Positions 43,116-52,142 of a stretch of DNA of 64,000 nucleotides are shown here, piece after piece; positions within the stretch are counted from its first letter, which is position 1, and each line of letters begins with the position of its first letter. Made by a program: the position numbers and the translations under genes. The notes under the pieces were generated by a model. It had not been told where the DNA came from. It made no database searches and worked only from the letters and a program-made list of their open reading frames with translations. Origin of the DNA: Pseudonocardia sp. C8 (lineage in GTDB: Bacteria; Actinomycetota; Actinomycetes; Mycobacteriales; Pseudonocardiaceae); NCBI RefSeq assembly GCF_014267175.1, contig NZ_JACMTR010000002.1:6039501-6103500 (forward strand), read 5' to 3'.

Positions 43116-43162
43116 CGGTCACCCTTCCTGCGTCAAGCACGACACGGGAGAGGGTGACGACG

Positions 43163-44803
43163 ATGACGTCGACCAGCGACACCGCGGAACGACCCGGCGG
43201 GCCGAAGCCCGTCGAGGTCGACGCAGTGGTCCTCGGGGCCGGGGTGGCCGGGCTCTACCAGCTGCACCAGCTGCGGGAGCAGGGCCTGAACGTGCGGGCC
43301 TTCGAAGCCGGCTCCGATGTCGGCGGGACCTGGTACTGGAACAGGTACCCGGGGGCCCGCTTCGACTCCGAGGGCTACATCTACCAGTACCTGTTCGACG
43401 AGCAGCTCTACAAGGACTGGAGCTGGAGCGAGAAGTTCCCCGGTCAGCCCGAGATCGAGCGGTGGCTGCACTACGTCACCGACCGGCTCGACCTGCGCAA
43501 GGACATCACCTTCGGCACCCGGATCACCAGCGCGCATTTCGACGAGGACCGCAACCGCTGGGACATCCGCACCGATCGTGGTGACGTGGTCGACGCGCAG
43601 TTCTTCGTCACCTGTGGCGGCATGCTGTCGGCGCCGGTCACCGACCAGTTCGAGGGCCAGGAGTCGTTCACCGGCCGGTTGGTCTACACGTCGTCGTACC
43701 CGAAGGAGGGCGTCGACGTGCGGGGCCGGCGGGTGGGGGTGGTCGGCATCGGCGCGACCGGGATCCAGGTCGTCCAGACCATCGCGCCGGACGTCGGGCA
43801 CCTCACCGTGTTCGCGCGCACGCCCCAGTACGTGCTGCCGATGAAGAACCCGAGTTACGGTCCGGACGAACACGCCTGGTACAAGTCGCGCTACGCGCGG
43901 CTGCGGCAGACGATCCCGCACACCTTCACCGGGTTCGAGTACGACTTCGAGCACTCCTGGTACGACCTGACCGCCGAGCAGCGGCGGGCGGTCCTCGAGG
44001 AGACCTACGCCGACGGTTCGCTGAAGCTCTGGCTGGCCGGTTTCGCGGAGATGTTCTTCTACGAGGACGTGTCCGAGGAGGTCTCGGAGTTCGTGCGCGA
44101 GAAGATGCGCGCGCGGCTGAAGGACCCGGAGCTGATCGAGACCCTGGTCCCGACCGACTACGGGTTCGGCACCCATCGGGTCCCGCTGGAACGCGGCTAC
44201 CTCGAGGTCTACCACCAGGACAACGTGGATCTGGTGAACTGCCGGGAGAACCCGATCGCGCGGATCCGGCCGGAGGGTGTCGAGCTGGCCGACGGCACGG
44301 TGGTCGAGCTCGACGTGATCATCCTGGCGACCGGGTTCGACGCCGGCACCGGTGCGCTGAGCCGGATCGACATCCGTGGGCGCGACGGTCGGTCGCTGGC
44401 CGAGGAATGGGGCCGGGACATCCGCACGACGATGGGTCTGGCGAAGCACGGCTACCCGAACCTGCTCACCACCGCGACCCCGATGGCCCCGTCCGCGGCG
44501 CTGTGCAACATGACCACCTGTCTCCAGCAGCAGACCGAGTGGATCACACGTGCCGTCGCCGAGGTCCGGGCGCGGGGCAAGTCGGTGATCGAGCCGACCG
44601 AGCACGGCGAGGAGGAATGGGTCAGCCACCACGAGGAGACGGCGCAGGCGACGCTCGTGCCCAAGACCCACTCCTGGTACATGGGGTCGAACGTGCCGGG
44701 TAAGCCCCGGCGGATGCTCTCCTACATCGGTGGTGTGGGCACCTACCGGCAGAAGTGCGAGGAGGAGGCGGCCGCGGGCTATCCCAAGTTCGCCATCTCC
44801 TGA
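43163..44803 (+). CDS. Baeyer-Villiger-type flavin monooxygenase with altered fingerprint
   Basis: The protein has 546 residues. The FAD loop is VVLGAGVAGLYQLHQL and the NADPH loop VVGIGATGIQVVQT. The first type I BVMO motif is intact (GGTWYWNRYPGARFD). The classical fingerprint FxGxxxHxxxW is changed to FTGRLVYTSSYP, with Tyr at both the His and the Trp position. BVMOs turn ketones into esters using NADPH and oxygen; the change may mean an unusual substrate or an altered reaction. The ATG at 43163 is chosen for its spacing to GGAGAGG; a GTG at 43154 is possible. A strong hairpin follows the gene. Confidence 0.88.
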   Translation: MTSTSDTAERPGGPKPVEVDAVVLGAGVAGLYQLHQLREQGLNVRAFEAGSDVGGTWYWNRYPGARFDSEGYIYQYLFDEQLYKDWSWSEKFPGQPEIERWLHYVTDRLDLRKDITFGTRITSAHFDEDRNRWDIRTDRGDVVDAQFFVTCGGMLSAPVTDQFEGQESFTGRLVYTSSYPKEGVDVRGRRVGVVGIGATGIQVVQTIAPDVGHLTVFARTPQYVLPMKNPSYGPDEHAWYKSRYARLRQTIPHTFTGFEYDFEHSWYDLTAEQRRAVLEETYADGSLKLWLAGFAEMFFYEDVSEEVSEFVREKMRARLKDPELIETLVPTDYGFGTHRVPLERGYLEVYHQDNVDLVNCRENPIARIRPEGVELADGTVVELDVIILATGFDAGTGALSRIDIRGRDGRSLAEEWGRDIRTTMGLAKHGYPNLLTTATPMAPSAALCNMTTCLQQQTEWITRAVAEVRARGKSVIEPTEHGEEEWVSHHEETAQATLVPKTHSWYMGSNVPGKPRRMLSYIGGVGTYRQKCEEEAAAGYPKFAIS

Positions 44804-44814
44804 TCGTCCTCCGC

Positions 44815-44847
44815 GGGGCGGGCCGGGTCGGTTTCCCGGCCCGCCCC
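44815..44847 (+). terminator. GC hairpin after the monooxygenase gene
   Basis: GGGGCGGGCCGGG (44815-44827) pairs perfectly with CCCGGCCCGCCCC (44835-44847) around the 7-base loop TCGGTTT. It lies 12 bp after the monooxygenase stop and before the acyl-CoA ligase gene. Confidence 0.75.
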
Positions 44848-44953
44848 CACTTCCGTGGAGGGTGTTGGCACCTCCCTGCCGCAGGGACGAGGATGTGGGC
44901 TCGATCGCACCGAGCATGACCGTGAGCCGAGCACCGTCGAGGAGAACAACGTC

Positions 44954-46624
44954 GTGACCTCCACCGCCGCCGGAACCCCCGCCGTCCCCTCGTACGCCTC
45001 CGGGACATCGGACACCCCGCTGCTCGGTGACACGATCGGCGACAACTTCGACCGCACCGCCGCCGCCCACGCCGGGAACGACGCGCTGGTCGAGGTCCCG
45101 ACCGGCCGCCGCTGGACCTACGCGCAGCTCCGCGAGGCCGTCGACACCCTGGCCTGCGGCCTGCTCGACGCCGGTGTCACCACCGGTGACCGCCTCGGCA
45201 TCTGGGCCCCGAACATGGCCGAGTGGACGCTGGTCCAGTTCGCCACCGCGAAGCTCGGCGTCGTCCTGGTCAACATCAACCCGGCCTACCGGACGCACGA
45301 GCTGGAGTTCGTGCTCAAGCAGGCCGGGATCTCGACGCTGGTCTCGGCCTCGGCGTTCAAGACCTCGAACTACGAGCAGATGATCGGCGAGGTGCGGCCG
45401 AACTGCCCGGACCTGCAGCGCGTCGTCATCATCGGCTCGGCCGAGTGGGACGCGCTGGCCGCCGGCGGGCGCTCCCCGGACCGGGACCGGCTCGCCGAGA
45501 TCCAGGCATCGCTCACCGCCGACGACCCGATCAACATCCAGTACACGTCCGGGACCACCGGGTTCCCGAAGGGCGCGACCCTGTCGCACCACAACATCCT
45601 CAACAACGGGTACTACGTCGGCGCCCTCTGCGGCTACACCGAGGCCGACCGGGTGTGCATCCCGGTGCCCTTCTACCACTGCTTCGGCATGGTCATGGGC
45701 AACCTGGGCTGCACCACGCACGGCTCGACCATGGTCATCCCGGCGCAGGGCTTCGACCCGAAGGCGACCCTGCGGGCCGTCGAGCAGGAGCGCTGCACCT
45801 CGCTCTACGGCGTGCCCACGATGTTCATCGCCGAGCTCAACGACCCGGACTTCGAGTCGTTCGACGTCTCCAGCCTGCGCACCGGGATCATGGCCGGCTC
45901 GCCGTGCCCGGTCGAGGTGATGAAGCAGGTCGTCGAGCGGATGGGGATGGGGGAGGTGACCATCTGCTACGGCATGACCGAGACGTCGCCGGTGTCCACC
46001 CAGACCCGCGTCGACGACTCGCTGGACCGCCGGGTCTCCACGGTGGGCCGGGTGCACCCGCACCTCGAGATCAAGATCGTCGACCCGGAGACGGGCCGGA
46101 CGGTGCCGCGGGGCACCCCGGGCGAGTTCTGCACCCGCGGGTACTCGGTGATGCTGGGCTACTGGGACCAGCCGGAGAAGACCGCAGAGGTGATCGACCG
46201 GGCCCGCTGGATGCACACCGGCGACCTCGCCGTCATGGACGACGAGGGCTACGTCAACATCACCGGGCGGATCAAGGACATGGTGATCCGCGGCGGCGAG
46301 AACGTGTACCCGCGCGAGATCGAGGAGTTCCTCTACACCCATCCCGACGTGCTCGACGCCCAGGTGATCGGGGTCCCGGACGAGCGATACGGCGAGGAGC
46401 TCTGCGCCTGGGTGATCCTGCGCGAGGGCGCCGAGGAGCTGACGGCCGAGTCGCTGCGGGAGTTCGCCACCGGCAAGCTCGCGCACTACAAGATCCCGCG
46501 GTACGTGCTGGTCGTCGACGAGTTCCCGATGACGGTCACCGGCAAGGTCCGCAAGGTCGAGATGCGGGAGAAGTCGGTCGACCTGCTCGACCTCGGTGAG
46601 GTCGCCCGCACCCGCAACGCCTGA
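44954..46624 (+). CDS. acyl-CoA synthetase (AMP-binding, FadD-like)
   Basis: This 556-residue member of the ANL superfamily activates a carboxylic acid to its CoA thioester. The P-loop is [19 protein letters not shown]5 is [10 protein letters not shown]7 is [15 protein letters not shown], the hinge region is [20 protein letters not shown] and the catalytic Lys is in [14 protein letters not shown]. The sequence is typical of medium/long-chain fatty acyl-CoA ligases. The GTG at 44954 follows GAGGAG. Its place after the monooxygenase and hydrolase suggests it activates the acid released by ester cleavage, although a terminator-like hairpin separates it from the monooxygenase. Confidence 0.92.
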   Translation: MTSTAAGTPAVPSYASGTSDTPLLGDTIGDNFDRTAAAHAGNDALVEVPTGRRWTYAQLREAVDTLACGLLDAGVTTGDRLGIWAPNMAEWTLVQFATAKLGVVLVNINPAYRTHELEFVLKQAGISTLVSASAFKTSNYEQMIGEVRPNCPDLQRVVIIGSAEWDALAAGGRSPDRDRLAEIQASLTADDPINIQYTSGTTGFPKGATLSHHNILNNGYYVGALCGYTEADRVCIPVPFYHCFGMVMGNLGCTTHGSTMVIPAQGFDPKATLRAVEQERCTSLYGVPTMFIAELNDPDFESFDVSSLRTGIMAGSPCPVEVMKQVVERMGMGEVTICYGMTETSPVSTQTRVDDSLDRRVSTVGRVHPHLEIKIVDPETGRTVPRGTPGEFCTRGYSVMLGYWDQPEKTAEVIDRARWMHTGDLAVMDDEGYVNITGRIKDMVIRGGENVYPREIEEFLYTHPDVLDAQVIGVPDERYGEELCAWVILREGAEELTAESLREFATGKLAHYKIPRYVLVVDEFPMTVTGKVRKVEMREKSVDLLDLGEVARTRNA

Positions 46625-46755
46625 TCGGTCGCCGATCGTTCCGGATCGGCGGTGCGCGGGACGGCGGTCCGGGTCTAGGCTGGTGTCGGCGCGCCCGGGT
46701 GGTTCCGGCCATCGGGCGCGTTTGTCGTGCAGCAACGCAGGAATCGAGGAGCACG

Positions 46756-47142
46756 GTGCCCACCGGCAGGGTGAAGTGGTACGACGCGGAGAAGGGCTTC
46801 GGCTTCCTCTCCCAGGACGGCGGCGAGGACGTCTACGTGCGCAAGGCGGCGCTGCCGTCCGGCGTGGAGGCGCTCAAGTCCGGCCAGCGCGTCGAGTTCG
46901 GCATGGCGGAGGGCCGGCGCGGCCCGCAGGCGCTGTCCGTCCGTGTGATCGAGAAGCAGGCGTCGGCGGTGGAGAACACCCGGCGGCCCGCGGACGAGCT
47001 GCACGGCCTGATCGAGGACATGATGCGGCTGCTGGACAACAAGATCCAGCCGGCGCTGCGGCACGGCCGTTATCCGGACCGCAAGACCTGCAAGCTGGCG
47101 GCCGAGGTCGTCCGCGCGGTCGCCCGGGACCTCGACGGCTGA
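46756..47142 (+). CDS. cold-shock domain protein with C-terminal extension
   Basis: This 128-residue protein begins with a cold-shock domain ([23 protein letters not shown] motifs KGFGFL and DVYVRKAAL). It continues with a helical extension of about 60 residues found in actinobacterial CspB-type proteins near the DUF2771 and MFS genes. It binds single-stranded nucleic acid. The GTG at 46756 follows CGAGGAGC. It is convergent with the DUF2771 gene, 13 bp away. Confidence 0.93.
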   Translation: MPTGRVKWYDAEKGFGFLSQDGGEDVYVRKAALPSGVEALKSGQRVEFGMAEGRRGPQALSVRVIEKQASAVENTRRPADELHGLIEDMMRLLDNKIQPALRHGRYPDRKTCKLAAEVVRAVARDLDG

Positions 47143-47155
47143 GGTTCCCGGGTGC

Positions 47156-47656
47156 TCAGGGCTGCTGCCGCCCGACCAGCACCCAGGTGGCCCGGACCGG
47201 GAACTCCATCCGCAGCGAGGCCGGGTCGATCGCGGGGGCCGGCCCGAACAGCTGCACCTGCGCGGTGACCAGCCGGTCGGTCGCCGACGGCAGGGTCAGG
47301 GTGAGCTCGGTGCGGGAGCCCGGGGTGGCGATCTCGCTGCGCTGCTGGATCGGCTCCGGGGAGCCGGGGCGGGTGTAGGCGTAGGCGACCTGCCACGGCC
47401 CGGACGACACCTCCTCGGGCACGGTGATCCGGATCGGGGTGCCCGGCGCCACGTCCGCGGTGACCCGCGCGTTCGGGTCGTCGGTGCAGTTCTCCATCCG
47501 GTTGTCGCAGAACTGCGTCGGGGCGGCGGTCAGTGCGGTCCCGGCGACGTCGAAGGTGACGGTGGGCGGCGCACCACCGCAGCCGGCGAGCAGGACGGCG
47601 GCCACGGCGAGCAGCCCGGCGAGCGCGCGGGCGGACCGTCGGGGGCGGAAGGTCAC
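47156..47656 (-). CDS. DUF2771-family lipoprotein
   Basis: This is a 166-residue exported lipoprotein. The GTG start gives VTFRPRRSARALAGLLAV and the lipobox LLAGC, so Cys26 would be lipidated. The mature part shows two cysteines (QFCDNRMENC) and beta-rich segments typical of DUF2771. TACGCT 6 bases before the GTG suggests a leaderless start; the longer frame is rejected. The neighbourhood (cold-shock gene, this lipoprotein, MFS transporter) is widely conserved in actinobacteria, which supports the identification. Function unknown. Confidence 0.85.
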   Translation of the reverse strand: MTFRPRRSARALAGLLAVAAVLLAGCGGAPPTVTFDVAGTALTAAPTQFCDNRMENCTDDPNARVTADVAPGTPIRITVPEEVSSGPWQVAYAYTRPGSPEPIQQRSEIATPGSRTELTLTLPSATDRLVTAQVQLFGPAPAIDPASLRMEFPVRATWVLVGRQQP

Positions 47657-47796
47657 GCGGCCAGCGTACGGACCACCGCCGCCTGCGCCCTTACCTGCAC
47701 CAGCGAGCCGCGCCCGCCGTCCGCGCCACCCCTGCCCGGCTAGCCGTCGCCGCCGGCGACTGTTCGCGATGCCCCGCCCGGCCGTGACGCTCACGG

Positions 47797-47838
47797 AACC
47801 CGGGAACGCTCACCGGATCGCGTGAGCGTCCCCGGGTT
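47797..47838. terminator. 17-bp near-perfect hairpin between the MFS and DUF2771 genes
   Basis: AACCCGGGAACGCTCAC (47797-47813) pairs with GTGAGCGTCCCCGGGTT (47822-47838) with one mismatch around an 8-base loop. It lies about 80 bp after the end of the minus-strand MFS gene and could end its transcript. Related words (GAGCGTTCC, GACGCTCACGG) recur on both sides, so it may also be a dispersed palindromic repeat. Confidence 0.5.
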
Positions 47839-47916
47839 CGGCGAGCGTTCCGGGCGCTGTCCCCGAGTGGCCCGGTCGTCCACGGGCGGCGCGATTCGCC
47901 GGTGCGAGGCGGCCGG

Positions 47917-49536
47917 TCAGCGCAGCGCGGTCGCCCGGGCCTGCGGGGCCGGCCGGCCGCCGAGGCCGGGCACCAGCGTCCCGCCGCGCCGCAGCATCAC
48001 GGCCTGCGCCCCGAGCACCGCGACCACGCAGGCGACGATCACGAAGCCGGTCCGGAAGGTGTCGTGCGGGGCCAGCACCCCGATCGCGCCGCCCAGCACC
48101 CAGGCCAGCTGCAGCACCGTCTCCGACCGCCCGAACGCCGACGCGCGGGCGTGCTCGGGCAGGTCCTGCTGGATCACCGCGTCCAGGCAGACCTTCGCCA
48201 GCGCGCTCGCCGTCGACGCCACCAGCGCCGCGACGACGGCCGCCGGCACCCCCGGCAGCACCGCGGCCCCGGCGGCGGCCAGCAGCGCGGCCGCCGCGGC
48301 ACCCAGCACGACCGGCTCCACCCGGCCGAACCGGCGCCGCGACCCGACCGCGTTGCCGAGGAACAGGCCCGCCCCGGCCGCCGCACCGACCAGGCCGATC
48401 ACGAACAGCTGGCCGGCCGGGTCACCGCCCGGGGCCTGCTCGGTCCCGCCCTTCACCACGAACGCCACGAACAGGGTCAGGAACCCGGTCAGCACCCGGA
48501 CCGACCCGGTACCCCACAGCGCGACCAGCACGGCCCGTGTCGCAGGGGTCCGCGACCGCAGCGACCCCGGCCGGGCGGCCGGGACCGCCGCCGGCACCTC
48601 GCCCGCGGTCGACTCGACCCACCGCGGGATGCGCACGCAGAGCACGGCGCCGGCCAGGCCGAGCGCCGCCGTCCACCACAGCGCGCCGGGCGACCCGAAC
48701 GCCCACGCGGCGCCCGCGGCGACCGCACCGGCCACGCCGCCGGCGGCCATCCCGAACGTCGTCAGCCGGGAGTTCGTCGTCGCCAGCGTGATCGACGCCG
48801 GCAGCACCCGCGGTGTGATCGCCGCCTTGAGCACCAGGAACGACTTGCTCAACACCATGATCCCCAGCGCCGCCGGGTACAGCACCCAGGTGTCGAGGTG
48901 GAACACCAGCAGCACGGCGAGCCCGCCGCGGCCCGCGCAGGACAGCGCCATCGCGATCCGCCTGCCGCGCTGCAACCGGTCCAGCGCCGGGCCGATCACC
49001 GGGGCGACCAGCGCGAACGGTGCGACCGTGATCGCCAGGTAGAGCGCGACGTTGGCCTTCGACTCCGCGGTCGCGGCCGCGAAGAACAGCGTGTTCGCCA
49101 GCGCGACGGCCACCGCGGCGTCGAGCGCGTAGGTGAGCATCGTGGCGTAGGTGAGCGCGGTCAGCCCGGAGCGGTCCGCCCCGTCGGCCGTCGCGGCGCG
49201 CCGGAACAGGCCCACCGCCCGGCCGGACAGCTCCCGGGTGCGGTGCGCCGCGACGCGGGTGACGGTCAGCTTCCGCGGGCCCGGGCGTGGTGCCTCCTCG
49301 GGTCGGGTGTCCCCGTCGTGCGCTCCCGGGGCCCCGTGCGGTGGCGCTCCGTGCGGTGCGGTCCTGTGCGGTGCCGTCCCGTGCTGTGCCGTCCCGTGCG
49401 GTGCGACGCCGGGTCCGGACGGCGCGCCCCGGCCGGGTCCGGACGGCGCGGCCCGGCCCGGCCCGGACGGCGCCGCCCGGGACGAGGGGCCGGCGCCCGG
49501 GCGGGAACGGCGGCGCCGGAACGGGTTCGGAGACAC
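47917..49536 (-). CDS. MFS transporter with repetitive N-terminal tail
   Basis: This is a 539-residue major facilitator with 12 predicted membrane helices. The first 100 residues are a Pro/Gly/Ala/His tail of short repeats (APSGPGRAAPSGPG, HGTAQHGTAPHRTAP) that is probably cytosolic and disordered. The core (from about residue 125, LTALTYATMLTYALDAAVAV) resembles the conserved actinobacterial transporter beside DUF2771 and DUF3027 genes. The substrate is unknown. The GTG at 49536 is probably leaderless (CACAAT 6 bases before). A later start inside the tail cannot be excluded. Confidence 0.88.
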   Translation of the reverse strand: MSPNPFRRRRSRPGAGPSSRAAPSGPGRAAPSGPGRGAPSGPGVAPHGTAQHGTAPHRTAPHGAPPHGAPGAHDGDTRPEEAPRPGPRKLTVTRVAAHRTRELSGRAVGLFRRAATADGADRSGLTALTYATMLTYALDAAVAVALANTLFFAAATAESKANVALYLAITVAPFALVAPVIGPALDRLQRGRRIAMALSCAGRGGLAVLLVFHLDTWVLYPAALGIMVLSKSFLVLKAAITPRVLPASITLATTNSRLTTFGMAAGGVAGAVAAGAAWAFGSPGALWWTAALGLAGAVLCVRIPRWVESTAGEVPAAVPAARPGSLRSRTPATRAVLVALWGTGSVRVLTGFLTLFVAFVVKGGTEQAPGGDPAGQLFVIGLVGAAAGAGLFLGNAVGSRRRFGRVEPVVLGAAAAALLAAAGAAVLPGVPAAVVAALVASTASALAKVCLDAVIQQDLPEHARASAFGRSETVLQLAWVLGGAIGVLAPHDTFRTGFVIVACVVAVLGAQAVMLRRGGTLVPGLGGRPAPQARATALR

Positions 49537-49873
49537 GCTCCCATTGTGCCGAGGGGGACCGACATCGGTGCCGCGTCGGCGGCGGCCGGGCGCGTCGTCA
49601 CCCGCGCGGCGGAGCGGCTACGCACGTGGTGGCACCGGGCGTTCCCGAGAGGCGGCCCGGTCCCCCTGCCTTCGCCCGGACGCGGCCCCGACAGCGGAAC
49701 CGTCGACGCCCGGTGACCGGCCCGCCCCGCGCCGCACGGCCCGCACCGCACGGCCCGCGCCACCGCGCGGCCCGCACCGCCCGCCTCGCCCCGCGCCGCT
49801 CGCCCCGCGCCGCACGGCCCGCGCTGCACCACCCGCGCCGCACCAGACGCTCCGCCTCGGTGAGGTGTGGTCC

Positions 49874-49910
49874 CCTCCGACCTCGCTGACCAGGTCAGCG
49901 AACTCGGAGG
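49874..49910. repeat. 17-bp inverted repeat upstream of the repeat array
   Basis: CCTCCGACCTCGCTGACC and AGGTCAGCGAACTCGGAGG form a long stem with two mismatched positions and almost no loop, centred near 49892. Part of it recurs just downstream (GAGCGAGTTCGGAGGA). Confidence 0.55.
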
Positions 49911-49985
49911 AGAGCGAGTTCGGAGGACGAGGGAATCGGCCGAACCGGGCGCCGATGTACCGGCCTCACACACGTGCGGCACCGA

Positions 49986-50480
49986 GTCGATCAGCACGGT
50001 GTGCGCATGGCGAGGGCCGCAACGTGCGTCCGAGATGCCCGGCGCGAGTCGATCTGCACGGTTGCGCCGTCGGTGGGGCGGTTTCGTGCGTGTCGAGGGT
50101 CCTGGTGGTGTCGATCAGCGCGTTGCCGCCGTTGGTGGGGCGGGATCGTGCGTCTCGAGGGCGCCACCGGTGTCGATCAGCGCGTTCGTGCCGTCTGCGG
50201 GGCGATATCGTGCGTCTCGAGGGTTCGGGCGGTGTCGATCAGCGCGTTGCCGCCGCTGGTGGGGCGGGATTGTGCGTCTCGAGGGCGCCGCCGGTCTCGA
50301 TCAGCGCGTTCGTGCCGTCTGCGGGGCGGGAATGTGCGTGTCGAGGGTTCCGGCGGTGTCGATCAGCGCGTTCGCGCCGTCTGCAGGGCGGTTTCGTGCG
50401 TCTCGAGCCCCCGCGCTCGGTGTCGATCAGCGCGATCCCGCCCTCGCCGGGGTGGGTGCGTGCCTCCCGGTCCCTGTCGG
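49986..50480 (+). repeat. eight tandem 62-bp repeats
   Basis: Units start with TCGATCAGC at 49987, 50049, 50111, 50173, 50235, 50297, 50359 and 50423, spaced by exactly 62 bp except for the last (64). Common parts are TCGATCAGCGCGTT, GCCGTCTGCGGGGCG or a variant, and GTGCGTCTCGAGGG. The two outermost units at the 49987 end are the most diverged. Alternate units are more alike in places (TTGCCGCC versus TTCGTGCC), which suggests duplication of a 124-bp pair. The array ends about 25 bp before the cyclotransferase stop. Confidence 0.9.
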
Positions 50481-50504
50481 TCCCGGAGTGTGCGGACGCC
50501 GGGA

Positions 50505-51308
50505 TCAGCGGCGGACGGGATCACCCATCCGTACCCGGTAGGCGGCCGGCCAGAGCTTCCCGGTCAGTACGAACTCGTCCCCGGACACGTGCGCGATCCC
50601 GTTCAGTACGTCGGCACCCGCCCGCCGGGCCGGGTCGAGCAGCCCGGCGGCGTCCACGACGAGATCCACCACCCCGGTCGCCAGGTCGATCCGGACGATC
50701 CGGTCGGTCTGCCACACGTTCGCCCACACCCGGTCGCCGACGCACTCCAGCTCGTTCAGCCTGGGCAGCGGGTCGCCGTCCAGGGTGACCGCGACCGACC
50801 CGGTCTCCGCGAGGTCCCGGGGGTCGTGGAAGCGCAGCCGATCGGTGCCATCGGAGCGCACGACGCGCGCGCCGTCGTCCCGGCACAGGCCCCAGCCCTC
50901 GCCGGCGACCGGGACCTCGCGGCGCGGCCGCAGCGTCGCCCGGTCCCACTCGATCGCGACGCCGTCGCGCCAGGTCAGCTGCCAGATCCGGTCCCCGGCG
51001 ACGGTGATCCCCTCCCCGAAGTACGACGGCGGCAGCGGCGCGGCCGCCCGGACCGCCCCGGTGGCCGGGTCCAGGGCCCGGATCTGGGACTCGCCGACCC
51101 GGCCGGTGCCCTCGTACAGCGTGCCGTCGTGCAGCTCCAGTCCCTGGGTGAACGCCGACGGGTCGTGCGGCAGCTCCTGGAGCACCTCCGGCCGGATCAC
51201 CGGGACGTCACCGGGAGCCGGTGCCGTCACCCCGCACGCACCCGGTGCGACGAGCAGCAGGAGCAAGGCAGCGGCGGGACGGCGCAGGACGGCGGGCAGG
51301 GCGGGCAC
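50505..51308 (-). CDS. glutaminyl-peptide cyclotransferase (plant/bacterial type)
   Basis: This is a 267-residue exported enzyme of the five-bladed propeller glutaminyl cyclotransferase family, which converts N-terminal Gln to pyroglutamate. Motifs are DPSAFTQGLELHDGTLYEGTG, YFGEGITV, WQLTWRDGVAIEWD and LNELECVGDRVWANVW. The N-terminus (PAAALLLLLVAPGACG) is a signal peptide and may be a lipoprotein signal, though the lipobox is poor. The GTG at 51308 has CATCCT 6 bases before it. It is divergent from the DUF3027 gene by only 39 bp. Confidence 0.88.
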   Translation of the reverse strand: MPALPAVLRRPAAALLLLLVAPGACGVTAPAPGDVPVIRPEVLQELPHDPSAFTQGLELHDGTLYEGTGRVGESQIRALDPATGAVRAAAPLPPSYFGEGITVAGDRIWQLTWRDGVAIEWDRATLRPRREVPVAGEGWGLCRDDGARVVRSDGTDRLRFHDPRDLAETGSVAVTLDGDPLPRLNELECVGDRVWANVWQTDRIVRIDLATGVVDLVVDAAGLLDPARRAGADVLNGIAHVSGDEFVLTGKLWPAAYRVRMGDPVRR

Positions 51309-51347
51309 CGGCCCAGGATGCCGCGCGCCGGGTGGCACACTGGTGAG

Positions 51348-52142
51348 GTGACACCTGGTGAGGAGATGCAGGTCGAGCCCCGCCCGGCACCGGCCCACCT
51401 GTTCGATGCCGTCGACGTCGCGCGGTCCGCCGCCGTCGAGGAGGCGGCCGACGAGCTCGGCGAGTCCGCCGCCGCCGGCACCGTCGGTGCTCACCTCGGT
51501 GCGGCCGCCGAGGACGACGGCTCGGTCACCCACTCGTTCGCCGCCGAGCTGGCCGGCTACCACGGCTGGCGCTGGGCGGTCACGGTCGCCAGCGCGGGTG
51601 AGGGCGAGCCGGTCACCGTGTCCGAGTCGGTGCTGCTGCCCGGTGACACCGCGCTCGTCGCCCCCGCCTGGGTGCCGTGGGACCAGCGGGTCCGGCCCGA
51701 CGACCTCAGGCCCGGCGACCTGCTCCCGACGGCCCCCGACGACCCCCGCCTCGTCCCCGGCTACGCCGACTCCGGCGACCCGGCCGTGGACGAGCTGGCC
51801 CGCGAGGCCGGGCTCGGCCGGGAGCGCGTGCTGTCGTTCGAGGGCCGGGCGGCCGCCGCCGAGCGGTGGCAGTACGGCGATCACGGCCCGTCCGCGGACC
51901 TGGCCCGCGCCGCGCCGGCACCGTGCGGGACCTGCGGGTTCCTGGTGCCGCTCGCGGGCGCGCTGCAGGGCGCGTTCGGGGTCTGCGCCAACGCGTCCTC
52001 CCCGGCCGACGGTCACGTGGTCGCGGTCGGGTTCGGGTGCGGCGCGCACTCCTCGGTCGCCGAGCCGTCCGGCTCCCCGGTCTACGTCTCCGCCCTCGTC
52101 TACGACGACGGCGTGGACCTCGAGCCGGTCGGTCAGCGCTGA
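51348..52142 (+). CDS. DUF3027-family protein
   Basis: This is a 264-residue soluble protein. Typical segments are GYHGWRWAVTVASAG, ALVAPAWVPWDQRVRPDDLRPGD and a cysteine pair CGTCGFLVPLAG followed by FGVCANASSPADGHVVAVGF, which could bind a metal. The family is conserved in actinobacteria beside the cold-shock/DUF2771/MFS cluster; its role is unknown. The GTG at 51348 has CACACT 6 bases before it; an ATG at 51366 is an alternative. The stop overlaps the next gene (CTGA). Confidence 0.85.
   Translation: MTPGEEMQVEPRPAPAHLFDAVDVARSAAVEEAADELGESAAAGTVGAHLGAAAEDDGSVTHSFAAELAGYHGWRWAVTVASAGEGEPVTVSESVLLPGDTALVAPAWVPWDQRVRPDDLRPGDLLPTAPDDPRLVPGYADSGDPAVDELAREAGLGRERVLSFEGRAAAAERWQYGDHGPSADLARAAPAPCGTCGFLVPLAGALQGAFGVCANASSPADGHVVAVGFGCGAHSSVAEPSGSPVYVSALVYDDGVDLEPVGQR

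Larger units (their letters stand above)
49537..50504. other. 970-bp region without a convincing gene
   Basis: The region contains a short Arg/Pro-coding-like low-complexity tract (about 49720-49850, CCCGCACCGC-type repeats), a hairpin (49874-49910) and a 62-bp tandem repeat array (49986-50480). Open frames on both strands exist only because stop codons are rare at this GC content. Because the repeat period is 62, the translated repeats shift frame in every unit, which argues against a protein. Confidence 0.65.

Noticed and set aside
49986..50480. 62-bp repeats as a CRISPR array
   Set aside because: There are no unique spacers between identical repeats; the whole 62 bp repeats with scattered changes, and no cas genes are nearby.
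49867..50541. 224-codon open frame across the 62-bp repeats
   Set aside because: The repeat period shifts the frame each unit, so no repeated protein sequence is conserved unit to unit, and no start signal is seen.
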